Shown piece by piece: positions 32,128 to 40,732 of a stretch of 64,000 nucleotides of DNA. The position numbers and the translations under genes are program-made. The stretch comes from Bacillus sp. 1NLA3E (GTDB lineage Bacteria > Bacillota > Bacilli > Bacillales > Cytobacillaceae), in assembly GCF_000242895.2 (NCBI RefSeq), contig NC_021171.1, forward strand, positions 272,001-336,000. Direction: 5' to 3'. Under the pieces are notes generated by a model that searched no databases, was not told the origin of the DNA, and worked only from the letters and a program-made list of their open reading frames with translations. Position 1 is the first letter of the stretch; each line of letters starts with the position of its first letter.

Positions 32128-33591
32128 ATGACAATGACATTAGGATTAAGAAAAGAAATCGTAGCAAAAATGCAAGAGCTAGTTGGCGCTGAATATGTTA
32201 TTACAAACGAGGAAGTATTAAAAGACAGCTCTGTCGACCGTTACAGAAAATATGAAAAATACTCAGGTGTTTTCACTCGTCCGATTCCGGCAGCTGTTGT
32301 AAAAGCGCAAAGTACAGAGCAAATTGCAAACGTTCTTAAGTATTGTAACGAACATGGCATCAATGTGATCCCTCGTACAGGTAACTCAGCGCTTGAAATG
32401 ATGCTTGAGTCCGTCCTTGAAAACCATATCGTGCTTGACGGATCAGATATGAATCAAATTATTAAGGTTGACGAATATAACATGCAGGTTACGGCTCAAG
32501 CAGGTGTACCGCTTGAGTACTTAGAAAATATTCTTCGCGAAAAAGGCTATACAACTGGACACTCACCACAATCAAAACCTCTTGCTCAAATGGGTGGAAT
32601 TGTTGCTGTAAGAAGTATTGGCCAATTCTCAACTCTATATGGCGGAATTGAAGACATGGTTGTTGGTTTAGAAGCAGTCTTCCCGAACGGAGAAATCACA
32701 CGTATCAAAAATGTACCACGCCGTGCAGCTGGTCCAGATATTCGCCACGTAATCATTGGTAATGAAGGTGCTCTTTGCTACATCACAGAAGTAACCGTAA
32801 AAATGTTCAAATATATGCCTGAAAATAATATGTACTATGGATTTACATTAGACAATATGAAAACTGGTTTTGAAATTTTACGCGAAGTCATGGTTGCGGG
32901 ATATAAACCATCCATTGCACGTCTTTACGATCAGGCAGATGCACAAGGTCACTTTTCTCACTTTGCGACTGATAAATGTGTACTTATATTCATGGCAGAA
33001 GGTCCAAAATCGATTACAGAGGCAACTGGTGCAGCAATTGAGGAGATTGTAGAGAAATATTCTGAGTGCCAGAAAGTTGCCAGCAAATTAATCGAAGACT
33101 GGTTCTTACAATTAAACTGGGGTCCAGAACAGGTAGCGCAGGAAAGAGAAGAAATCATTCAAACGCAAAATATGGGCTTTACAACTGAAATTGCAAGCAA
33201 CTGGGATACCATCCATGAAATTTACGAAGCAAGCTGTAAGCGTGTAGCTGAAGAAATACCTGATATTACATGGGTAGGTGGACACTCGTCACATAGCTAT
33301 TTAAATGGAACAAATCTATACTTTGTCTACTACTACAATGTCGTGGATTGTCCAGTGGAAGAAGAAATTAACAAATACCATAACCCAATTAATAAAATTA
33401 TCGTTGAAGAAGCACTTAACCACGGTGGTACAATGGTACACCACCACGGAGTTGGTAAAGCAAGGGCACCATGGATTAAAGAAGAATATGGTTCTTCCTT
33501 CTATGTTCTTAAAACGCTCAAGAAAGCCTTCGATCCAAACAATGTTATGAATGCAGGAAATATCATTCCTGTTGAATATTTAGAGGACTAA
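32128..33591 (+). CDS. FAD-linked oxidase/dehydrogenase (VAO/AGPS-GlcD type), copy 1
   Basis: A 487-aa flavoenzyme with GAGAGGAG upstream. Residues 45-235 are the FAD_binding_4 domain: IPRTGNSALEMMLESVLENH, LEYLENILREKGYTTGHSPQ, YGGIEDMVVGLEAVFPNG. The C-terminal FAD-oxidase domain ends with MVHHHGVGKARAPWIKEEYG, the His-rich active-site loop seen in alkyl-DHAP synthases and 2-hydroxy-acid dehydrogenases. It probably passes electrons to the ETF coded just after it, like the LctD/LctBC lactate dehydrogenase complex. The substrate is not known; control by a GlpP-type leader hints at a glycerol-like or phosphorylated compound. Confidence 0.8.
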   Translation: MTMTLGLRKEIVAKMQELVGAEYVITNEEVLKDSSVDRYRKYEKYSGVFTRPIPAAVVKAQSTEQIANVLKYCNEHGINVIPRTGNSALEMMLESVLENHIVLDGSDMNQIIKVDEYNMQVTAQAGVPLEYLENILREKGYTTGHSPQSKPLAQMGGIVAVRSIGQFSTLYGGIEDMVVGLEAVFPNGEITRIKNVPRRAAGPDIRHVIIGNEGALCYITEVTVKMFKYMPENNMYYGFTLDNMKTGFEILREVMVAGYKPSIARLYDQADAQGHFSHFATDKCVLIFMAEGPKSITEATGAAIEEIVEKYSECQKVASKLIEDWFLQLNWGPEQVAQEREEIIQTQNMGFTTEIASNWDTIHEIYEASCKRVAEEIPDITWVGGHSSHSYLNGTNLYFVYYYNVVDCPVEEEINKYHNPINKIIVEEALNHGGTMVHHHGVGKARAPWIKEEYGSSFYVLKTLKKAFDPNNVMNAGNIIPVEYLED

Positions 33592-33592
33592 T

Positions 33593-34408
33593 TTGGACAT
33601 TCTCGTTTGCTTCAAAGTAGTTCATGACTTGGATATGTTAGGCGAGAGCGATTGGGAGACAGGTGAAAATCCCCGTATCGACCTCAGCTATACAAAGAAA
33701 GCACTGAACAGCTTTGATGAAAGTGCACTGGAAATCGCATTAAATCTCTCCGATTCATCGGAGGGATTTAATGTGCCAGTGAAACTGACAGCGCTTTCGA
33801 TTGCTGGGGATTCGATTGAAAGTTTTATCAAGACATTGTATGCCTTAAAATATGACAAAGTTGTCCAAATTGATTATGCGGGTGATCTTCGCTTTAATTC
33901 GGCAGGAGTAGCGCATTTGATCGCGGCTTACTACAAGAAACACGGCACTGAGCAGGCCATTTTCATGGGGAAACAAAGCGGGTGTGGAGATAATGGGGAG
34001 ACACCGTTTCGTGTAGCAGAGATTTTGGGAATTCCCTGTGTAACAGGGGTGTTAAATATGAAACGAACAAGCCGTGAGGATGTACTTGAGGTCATCCGGC
34101 AAGTTGATGGTGGAACAGTCAAACAGCTGATTAAGCTGCCAGCTGTTTTTCAAATTGGAGATTCACCTATTACACATCTGCGTGTACCGACACTGAAGGA
34201 TAAAATGAATACGAAGAATATGAAAGCGATTACTCTTTCGTTGGAAGACCTTGATCTAGATCCAACATCCATTCAGGATTTGGGTGATATTGAGCTTATT
34301 TCGCTTGTTCGTATAAGAGAAGAGCGAAAGACGAAAATCATTGATGGAAAGGATGCTTTCGAAAAAGCAGATATTTTATTCCATAACTATTTAAAGGAGC
34401 GGCTTTGA
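33593..34408 (+). CDS. etfB: Electron transfer flavoprotein beta subunit, copy 1
   Basis: A 271-aa protein, TTG start 1 bp after the oxidase stop. It has the ETF-beta start MDILVCFKVVHDLD, the AMP-binding type region (ALSIAGDSIESFIKTLYALK) and GKQSGCGDNGETPFRVAEIL, then CVTGVLNMK. With the next gene it forms a soluble FAD heterodimer that takes electrons from the preceding oxidase. The recognition loop differs much from the copy at 36941, so each ETF likely serves its own oxidase. Confidence 0.8.
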   Translation: MDILVCFKVVHDLDMLGESDWETGENPRIDLSYTKKALNSFDESALEIALNLSDSSEGFNVPVKLTALSIAGDSIESFIKTLYALKYDKVVQIDYAGDLRFNSAGVAHLIAAYYKKHGTEQAIFMGKQSGCGDNGETPFRVAEILGIPCVTGVLNMKRTSREDVLEVIRQVDGGTVKQLIKLPAVFQIGDSPITHLRVPTLKDKMNTKNMKAITLSLEDLDLDPTSIQDLGDIELISLVRIREERKTKIIDGKDAFEKADILFHNYLKERL

Positions 34409-35383
34409 ATGATGAATACTGCGTTTGTATTTAATGCCTGCTCACCACTTTTTCAAAAGGAAATTAATGAATTAAATCATTTTCAACAAACGTATGGACA
34501 AAATGATGCTGTACAAGCTTGGGTTATTTCCAGAGAATCGGATGAGCTTCCAAAACAGGCACAGCAAATTGTCATACCTATCATCAAGCTAGTGCAAGTA
34601 AGAGACGAGACAGACGAAGAAGAAATCTTAGCGGCTTTACTGCAGGTCTATCGACAGGAAATGCCTGATTGTGTTATTTTTCCGAGCAATTTGTTTGGGA
34701 CCTCCCTTGTTGTCAGGTTTTCTGTCCGCTCGGGCGGAACATCCTGTATGTCTGTCATTGTTTGTGAGAATTCAAGCGAAGGTTTGATAGTCACCAAGCC
34801 GGTATATGCCAATAATTTAACGGCTAGCTTCCGGATGAAACGAAAGCCTTATTGTTTTTCGGTTGCAAAAATAGCTATTCGGAAAGTGTGGAAGCCGCCG
34901 ATTGAACATACGGTAACGATCATGGAACCCATAGTAACAAACGAACGGAATAGCCATGTATTATCTTATGAATTTCATCAGACTGAAACAGGAGCACCTT
35001 TGGATAGTGCGGAAAAAGTGCTTGCGTTAGGAAAAGGTGTAAAGAAGCAAGAACATTTACATGAATTGGAGAAAGCAGCCAATCAGCTTGGTCTGGAAAT
35101 AGGTGTCAGCAGACCGGTTGCCATGAATGGCTGGGCAGATATGAACCGGTTAATAGGGGCTTCCGGGAAATTGCTATCCCCACGGCTATGTATTGCAGCC
35201 GGTGTTTCCGGATCACAAGCCTTTACAGTCGGCATCCGCGATAGTCGCTTTATCGTGTCCATCAATCAGGATGAATATGCACCGATTCATAAAATAGCCG
35301 ATGTTGCCATTATCGATGATTATCAAGAAGTATTAAAAGCGCTATTCCCGCTTATAGAGCAGCAGACAGTGGAAGGAGTGTGA
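34409..35383 (+). CDS. etfA: Electron transfer flavoprotein alpha subunit, copy 1
   Basis: A 324-aa partner of the preceding ETF beta, AAAGGAG upstream. The C-terminal FAD domain is clear: ASGKLLSPRLCIAAGVSGSQ, AFTVGIRDSRFIVSINQDEY, APIHKIADVAIIDDYQEVLK. The N-terminal domain is divergent and lacks the strong Gly-rich start of common ETF alpha. The two genes are tightly packed (no gap), so one complex is expected. Confidence 0.8.
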   Translation: MMNTAFVFNACSPLFQKEINELNHFQQTYGQNDAVQAWVISRESDELPKQAQQIVIPIIKLVQVRDETDEEEILAALLQVYRQEMPDCVIFPSNLFGTSLVVRFSVRSGGTSCMSVIVCENSSEGLIVTKPVYANNLTASFRMKRKPYCFSVAKIAIRKVWKPPIEHTVTIMEPIVTNERNSHVLSYEFHQTETGAPLDSAEKVLALGKGVKKQEHLHELEKAANQLGLEIGVSRPVAMNGWADMNRLIGASGKLLSPRLCIAAGVSGSQAFTVGIRDSRFIVSINQDEYAPIHKIADVAIIDDYQEVLKALFPLIEQQTVEGV

Positions 35384-35388
35384 GGAAC

Positions 35389-36921
35389 ATGAATCAGTTA
35401 ATTAGACCAATGGATGAAAAATATGAAGAATACTTGCATGACGAATCAAGATTAACGGGCAGTGCAAGTACAATTTCATTTCCAAAAACAGAAGCTAAGG
35501 TTGTTCACATTGTCAAAGCGATGCGGGATGCAGGACAGCCGATAACCGTTCAAGGAGCAAAGACAGGAATCAGCGGGGGTGCAGTCCCTAATGGCGGACA
35601 TATTATCAATATGATTGAAATGAAAGCAGTCACTGATCTTTGTGAACAGAACGGTATCTTTACATTATCGGTTGAGCCAGGATGTTCGTTATTAGATCTT
35701 CATTCCGGGTTATCAAGACGGAACTTTGCCACGGAAAACTGGCGGGACGAGGCAAAAGAATTATTAGCTAAACTCAAGAAAATACAACAACTGATGTGGG
35801 CACCTGATCCTACAGAATTATCTGCGACTGTCGGAGGTATAGCAGCAAGTAATGCGCGCGGGGTATGTTCCCGTATATATGGCAGTGCGCGCGACCATAT
35901 CAAACGCATCCGTGTTGTTACAAAAGACGGGGAGATTTGGAAAATCGAACGCGAACGTTATCTGTTCAATCAAGGTGAGGTTCTATTACCTGATGGCAGC
36001 ATGCTTAAGGTCGATCCAACGAAATTGGGATATGCTGAACAAGCCGACCTCATTGACCTTTTTCTTGGCAGTGAAGGGATGTTTGGCGTGATCACGAATC
36101 TCACGCTGGATTTACAGGAACAACCAGAAGAGCTTTGGGGAATCTGCTTCTTTTTCGACACGGAGAAAGATGCCCTTTCATTTGTTGAAATTGCTGATGT
36201 AGAGAGCACAGAGATTTCAACTCATCTTGCAGCATTGGAATATTTGGACAAGGCTTCGCTTGATTTTATTCAAGGCTTCAAGGAATCAGCCGCCAAGCTG
36301 AGTGAGCTTCCTGATTTTCCGAGTGACTTTGCTGCAATGGTCTATCTGGAAATTCATGCTTCTACCGATGAACAAGCGGAGATGGCCGCCGAATGGCTGA
36401 TGGAAAAGGCAGCAGAATCCGGCAGTGATATCGATGCCTCATGGGCCGTTTCAGGTGAAGTCGAAATGGAAAAAATCCGTGCACTTCGCCATGCTGTACC
36501 GGAATCCATTAATATCCGCATTGAACAGCTTCGAAAGCATGACGCAACCATAATGAAACTGGGAACAGATATGGAGTTGCCTGGAGTACCGGTCTCCTCC
36601 CTTGTTGAGATGTATCGAAAAGATCTCGATGCGGCCGGTCTTGAAGGAGTCATTTTTGGTCATATTTCAAATGGGCATCTTCATGTCAACATTCTTCCAG
36701 AGAATGGACAGCAAAATGAAATGGGAAAAAAACTTATTTTGCAATGGGGCCAATCAATTGCAGAAAAAGGTGGACGGACGACGGTTGAGCATGGAGTAGG
36801 CAAATTGAAAAAGGAATTATTTTTCCAGACTACTCCATCAGAAACCCTCGAGGCCTGGCAAACAGTTAAAAAACAGCTGGACCCTGCTTGTATGTGGAAC
36901 CCGGGAAATAAGCTTAACTAA
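35389..36921 (+). CDS. FAD-linked oxidase/dehydrogenase (GlcD type), copy 2
   Basis: I start at the ATG at 35389 rather than the GTG at 35380; GAAGGAG precedes both. The 510-aa enzyme has FAD_binding_4 (QPITVQGAKTGISGGAVPNG; WAPDPTELSATVGGIAASNA; GVCSRIYGSARDHIKRIRVV) and an FAD-oxidase C domain ending GGRTTVEHGVGKLKKELFF. It is closer to glycolate/D-lactate dehydrogenases than copy 1. It sits between two ETF pairs and uses the one downstream. GlcE/GlcF or an iron-sulfur partner is absent, so ETF replaces it as electron acceptor. Confidence 0.8.
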   Translation: MNQLIRPMDEKYEEYLHDESRLTGSASTISFPKTEAKVVHIVKAMRDAGQPITVQGAKTGISGGAVPNGGHIINMIEMKAVTDLCEQNGIFTLSVEPGCSLLDLHSGLSRRNFATENWRDEAKELLAKLKKIQQLMWAPDPTELSATVGGIAASNARGVCSRIYGSARDHIKRIRVVTKDGEIWKIERERYLFNQGEVLLPDGSMLKVDPTKLGYAEQADLIDLFLGSEGMFGVITNLTLDLQEQPEELWGICFFFDTEKDALSFVEIADVESTEISTHLAALEYLDKASLDFIQGFKESAAKLSELPDFPSDFAAMVYLEIHASTDEQAEMAAEWLMEKAAESGSDIDASWAVSGEVEMEKIRALRHAVPESINIRIEQLRKHDATIMKLGTDMELPGVPVSSLVEMYRKDLDAAGLEGVIFGHISNGHLHVNILPENGQQNEMGKKLILQWGQSIAEKGGRTTVEHGVGKLKKELFFQTTPSETLEAWQTVKKQLDPACMWNPGNKLN

Positions 36922-36940
36922 GTTGTAAAGGAGGTTGCTA

Positions 36941-37735
36941 ATGAAAATCGCGGTATGTATCAAACAAGTACCAGCTTCCTCGGATGGAAATATGGACCCG
37001 GTACGAGGGGTGTTGATTCGAAATGGGAGGAAGCAGGTCATGAATATTTATGATGCTACAGCCCTTGAAACAGCACTGCGGCTTAAAGAGGGGCGAACGG
37101 GCACTGTTGATGTCTTTACGATGGGACCTGAGACTGCCAAGCAAGTCCTGGTAGATGCGTATGCGCTTGGAGCGGATGAAGGGTATTTAATAAGTGATAA
37201 GAAATTCTCGGGAGCGGATTCCTTAGCGACCTCTTTTACACTGGCACAAGCCTTAAAAGTCAAGGGTCCGTATGACATCATTTTATGCGGCAGGCAGACA
37301 ACAGACGGTGATACTGGACAGGTAGGGGCATCGCTTGCTGCTTGGCTGGAAATCCCTTACTTGGGTCATGTAAACAAGCTGGAAGAGGCTTCATATGAAT
37401 CCATCTCAGTTTGGCAGATTCTTGGGAAGGAACGAGCCCTTACAAACGTAAAGTTTCCATGTGTTCTTGCCGTTGAACGGGACATTTTTACACCGAGAAT
37501 GCCTGCGCTGCGCTTGAAACTTTCAACAGCGAAAAAACCTGTTATTACCCTTTCCTTAAAAGATATGCCGGTTCAAAATGAACAATTGTATGGTCTGAAA
37601 GGGTCACCAACAAGGGTAAAAAAAATCTATACCATTGAGTACCCGAAAGCGAAGCAGCTATTTCAGTCTGACCCAGCAGCATCTGCAGACAAAATGATTG
37701 CCGCCTTGAACGAATGGGGGCTGGCAAATGGTTGA
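36941..37735 (+). CDS. etfB: Electron transfer flavoprotein beta subunit, copy 2
   Basis: Start at 36941 with AAAGGAGG and 6-bp spacing; the TTG at 36935 overlaps that site. The 264-aa protein starts MKIAVCIKQVPASSDGNMDP, has YDATALETALRLKEGRTGTV and the CGRQTTDGDTGQVGASLAAW motif of ETF beta, with DGDTGQVG being the nucleotide-binding loop. It is closer to the common ETF beta sequence than copy 1. It overlaps ETF alpha copy 2 by 8 bp. Confidence 0.9.
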   Translation: MKIAVCIKQVPASSDGNMDPVRGVLIRNGRKQVMNIYDATALETALRLKEGRTGTVDVFTMGPETAKQVLVDAYALGADEGYLISDKKFSGADSLATSFTLAQALKVKGPYDIILCGRQTTDGDTGQVGASLAAWLEIPYLGHVNKLEEASYESISVWQILGKERALTNVKFPCVLAVERDIFTPRMPALRLKLSTAKKPVITLSLKDMPVQNEQLYGLKGSPTRVKKIYTIEYPKAKQLFQSDPAASADKMIAALNEWGLANG

Positions 37736-38738
37736 TTTAACGGCATGGCATGATATTTTAGTTTTTATTGAAACGGATGAAACAACCGTCCATCCGGTTT
37801 CCCTCCAAATGATTGGAAAAGCGGCTGAATTAGCAGAATCCGCTGATTTTGACGTTTACGGTATCGTAATCGGTTCAGAGAAAGATAGGATTTTGCCACA
37901 ATTGGAAGGTCTGCCGCTGAAAAAAGTCTTTTTCTACCAAGGAGCCGAATTAGAGTATTTTCGTGCCAACTGTTATGCAGGCGCACTGGTTGATAGTATC
38001 AATTTGTTAAATCCAGCTGTTGTTCTTATCGGTGCAACCCCAATCGGCAAAGCAATCGCTCCGATTGCAGCCACCAAGTTTCGCACCGGTTTAACGGCGG
38101 ACTGTACCCAATTGGAGCTGGAGAAAAATACAGACCTTATTCAAATCCGTCCTGCTTTTGGCGGAAATGTCATGGCACAAATTGTGACCCCTCATTCCCG
38201 TCCGCAATTTGCGACTGTACGATACAACATGATGGCATCTGCTGTCCGGCAGGAAGGGTATTTGCCGGAATGGGAAGTACGAGGCTTACCTCGTGAAGCC
38301 AAGGTGTTTGCCGAACAAATCAAAGTCATACAGACGGAACGAATAGCAGTCGAAAAGGATATAACAACGGAAAAAGTTCTTGTCGTTGCTGGGCGGGGTG
38401 TAAAAAACAAGGAAGACCTTGCATTGCTTGATGAATTGGCATTGACACTCGGCGGCAAACTGGCAGCGACAAGAGGTCTGGTAGAAAGGGGGTGGTTACC
38501 GCAATCAAGGCAAATCGGGCTATCGGGTAAAATGGTAAGACCAGAAGTTTTGCTAGCTTTTGGTGTTTCCGGCTCTGTTCAATTTATGGCAGGCATTCAT
38601 GGTGCCAAACATATTATTGCTGTAAACAATGATCCAAACGCAAAAATCATGACAGAAGCGCATTTATCTATCCAAGGAGATCTGTATTTAGTGATCCCTG
38701 AATTACTCGAAAAACTGAAAAAAACAAAGATTTCTTAG
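37728..38738 (+). CDS. etfA: Electron transfer flavoprotein alpha subunit, copy 2
   Basis: A 336-aa protein, the last gene of the six-gene operon. N-terminal part: ILVFIETDETTVHPVSLQMI and GATPIGKAIAPIAATKFRTG; FAD domain: VVAGRGVKNKEDLALLDELA, VERGWLPQSRQIGLSGKMVR, FGVSGSVQFMAGIHGAKHII, AVNNDPNAKI. It gives the FAD and contacts the quinone-side or enzyme partner. No separate ETF:quinone oxidoreductase is in the window. Confidence 0.9.
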   Translation: MVDLTAWHDILVFIETDETTVHPVSLQMIGKAAELAESADFDVYGIVIGSEKDRILPQLEGLPLKKVFFYQGAELEYFRANCYAGALVDSINLLNPAVVLIGATPIGKAIAPIAATKFRTGLTADCTQLELEKNTDLIQIRPAFGGNVMAQIVTPHSRPQFATVRYNMMASAVRQEGYLPEWEVRGLPREAKVFAEQIKVIQTERIAVEKDITTEKVLVVAGRGVKNKEDLALLDELALTLGGKLAATRGLVERGWLPQSRQIGLSGKMVRPEVLLAFGVSGSVQFMAGIHGAKHIIAVNNDPNAKIMTEAHLSIQGDLYLVIPELLEKLKKTKIS

Positions 38739-38925
38739 TTATTTAATTTTTCTCTGATTGCTCCATTTTTAAATGTAAAGCGCATTCAAACATTTTACTA
38801 TTATAATATCAGCATTACAAGAATGTACTTTCTGGTAATAGTAGGCTAATCTAAAAATATCTTCTAAATTAAGTTTTACTTTTGGTAGATAAAAAGTTTT
38901 TACTTTAATTAACGGAGGGCCTTCT

Positions 38926-39495
38926 ATGAACCAAAAAATTATTGAAATACTAGATGAAAATCCAATTATTGCCGGAATTAAGGATGATGGTGGTCTTGAA
39001 AAAGTACTTCATTCCAGCTGTAATGTAGTCTTTGTCCTTTATGGAAATATCTGTTCCATTTCTAATATTGTGAACAAAATAAAAAGCGCTGGGAAATATG
39101 CATTTGTGGATATTGATTTAGTCGAAGGAACCTCAAATAAAGAAATTGTTGTTGATTTTATGAGAAAAAACACGAAGGCAGATGGCATTATCAGTTCAAA
39201 GGCTTCCATTGTCCGCGCAGCGCGTGAAAAAGGGTTTTATACGGTCCATCGCTTCTTCCTGATTGATTCCATGTCTTATCGCAATCTGCCAAAGCAGTAT
39301 GCCGTATCAAAAGCTGATATTGTAGAAATATTGCCTGGCTGTATGCCGAAAGTACTTGGCTGGGTGCAGGAAGCCATTGATGTACCTGTTATTGCCAGCG
39401 GACTCGTTTGTGATAAGGAAGATGTCGTAACGGCCCTTCAGGCTGGAGCAATCGCTATTTCCTCGACTAATCTGGATGTCTGGGACAATATTTAA
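38926..39495 (+). CDS. glpP: GlpP-family antiterminator paralogue
   Basis: A 189-aa protein with AACGGAGGGC upstream. The sequence follows GlpP, the glycerol-3-phosphate-responsive mRNA-binding antiterminator: PIIAGIKDDGGLEKVLHSSC, GNICSISNIVNKIKSAGKYA, FVDIDLVEGTSNKEIVVDFM, ADGIISSKASIVRAAREKGF and VEILPGCMPKV. It has no glp genes nearby. The matching leader hairpins at 31815 and 39651, on both sides, suggest that it controls the oxidase/ETF operon and the SDR/MFS operon in response to a phosphorylated pathway intermediate. The ligand is unknown. Confidence 0.85.
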   Translation: MNQKIIEILDENPIIAGIKDDGGLEKVLHSSCNVVFVLYGNICSISNIVNKIKSAGKYAFVDIDLVEGTSNKEIVVDFMRKNTKADGIISSKASIVRAAREKGFYTVHRFFLIDSMSYRNLPKQYAVSKADIVEILPGCMPKVLGWVQEAIDVPVIASGLVCDKEDVVTALQAGAIAISSTNLDVWDNI

Positions 39496-39619
39496 TCGTA
39501 ACAAGATCAGTTCAATAAAGACTATTTGGAAATCTAATAGGTTATTTGATTAGGTATGAATCATCATAAATAGTATATTAATATAATAAAATTTTGATTT
39601 TACTAATAAATTTTATTGA

Positions 39620-39702
39620 TATAATTTCATATTGAATTTATAATTAAAGTGTTGCTAGAGTCGAGAGAAAAGCGAACCCTTTTTTAGGTGTTCGCTTTTT
39701 TT
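39620..39702 (+). promoter_or_regulatory. Promoter and GlpP-type antitermination leader, SDR operon
   Basis: -10 TATAAT (39620-39625) with TTGATTTTAC upstream. The leader GTTGCTAGAGTCGAGAGAAA goes into AAGCGAAC ... GTTCGCTT and seven Ts (39651-39702). Sequence and order match 31814-31870. Confidence 0.65.
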
Positions 39703-39711
39703 GTACCCAAA

Positions 39712-39785
39712 TTTAGAAGAGTAAAGCAATAGTAGCAAAAGACAGAGAATTATTGGCATATAATAAGCGCAATCAGATTTTTTAT
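39712..39785 (+). pseudogene. 3' end of a lost MFS gene copy
   Basis: About 72 bp here (from AGAAGAGTAAAGCAATAGTA to TTTTTTATTG) match the 3' end and downstream DNA of the MFS gene at about 41967-42030 at roughly three-quarters identity. It is the footprint of a second transporter removed by deletion. Confidence 0.5.
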
Positions 39786-39795
39786 TGTAACAATA

Positions 39796-39809
39796 TGAAA
39801 ACGCTTAAA
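39796..39809. promoter_or_regulatory. cre-like site before SDR gene
   Basis: TGAAAACGCTTAAA fits the CcpA consensus but for one position (A in place of the conserved C). 55 bp before the SDR start. Confidence 0.5.
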
Positions 39810-39863
39810 ATTTACTTCTCTATCTTGTGTAGTGAATAAATATATATTTAGGAGGAAGTAATA

Positions 39864-40640
39864 ATGGAAATTCAAGAATTCTCAATGGACTTTTTCTCAT
39901 TAAAAGGAAAAAATGCAATCGTAACAGGTGGAAATTCTGGGCTTGGACGTGCGTTTGCACTTGCACTAGCAAAAGCAGGAGCAAATCTCTTTATTCCGAG
40001 CATTATGGAAGATGACGGAACAACGAAGAAGTTAATAGAAGAAGCTGGATCTAAAATGGAATTTCTTCTAATTGATATAACAGAAAAAGGCGCACCTAAG
40101 AGAATTATTGAAACTTGTGTGGAAAAATTAGGATCCGTTGATATCGTAGTGAACAGCGCAGGAATTTGTAAATTGGCAGAAGTACTTGATTTTGATCGCT
40201 CTAAATGGGATCCAATGATTGATATTAACCTTACAGCAGCATTTGAGTTAAGCTATGAAGCAGCACAAGTGATGGTTCCACAGCGCAGTGGAAAAATCAT
40301 TAATATTTGCTCATTATTCTCATTCCTTGGTGGACAGTGGTCTCCGGCTTATGCAGCAACAAAACATGGAATTGCTGGTTTTACAAAGGCATACTGTGAT
40401 GAACTGGCACAGTACAATATCCAAGTTAATGGAATTGCACCAGGTTATTTCGCGACAGATATTACGAAAGCAACAAGAAGCAATCCAGAAACAAATCAGA
40501 GAGTACTTGATCATATTCCTGCAAACCGTTGGGGAGATGTAGCTGACTTAATGGGAACAACTGTATTCCTTGCAAGCCGTGCATCCGATTATGTAAATGG
40601 ACATATTTTAACGGTTGACGGTGGATATTTAGTTCGTTAG
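39864..40640 (+). CDS. SDR-family dehydrogenase (KduD/gluconate-5-dehydrogenase like)
   Basis: A 258-aa short-chain dehydrogenase with TAGGAGGAAG upstream. It has the cofactor motif TGGNSGLG (about 21-28), NSAG (about 97), catalytic Ser in SLFSFLG and YAATK (Tyr about 160, Lys about 164), and ends NGHILTVDGGYLVR. Its closest types are 2-deoxy-D-gluconate 3-dehydrogenases and other sugar-acid or polyol dehydrogenases. It heads the operon with the MFS transporter and the FGGY kinase, so it probably oxidises a polyol or keto-reduces the imported sugar. Confidence 0.85.
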   Translation: MEIQEFSMDFFSLKGKNAIVTGGNSGLGRAFALALAKAGANLFIPSIMEDDGTTKKLIEEAGSKMEFLLIDITEKGAPKRIIETCVEKLGSVDIVVNSAGICKLAEVLDFDRSKWDPMIDINLTAAFELSYEAAQVMVPQRSGKIINICSLFSFLGGQWSPAYAATKHGIAGFTKAYCDELAQYNIQVNGIAPGYFATDITKATRSNPETNQRVLDHIPANRWGDVADLMGTTVFLASRASDYVNGHILTVDGGYLVR

Positions 40641-40732
40641 GAGCTGCATGATAAAGATGGTTCCAAGTTTAATAATAGGAAACAATATTTGCTAATGAAA
40701 ATCATTTCTAGATTAAATGAGGAGGATTAAAT

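Noticed and set aside
40288..40542. Plus-strand 84-codon frame inside the SDR gene
   Set aside because: It lies fully inside a well-supported SDR gene in another frame and has no family features.
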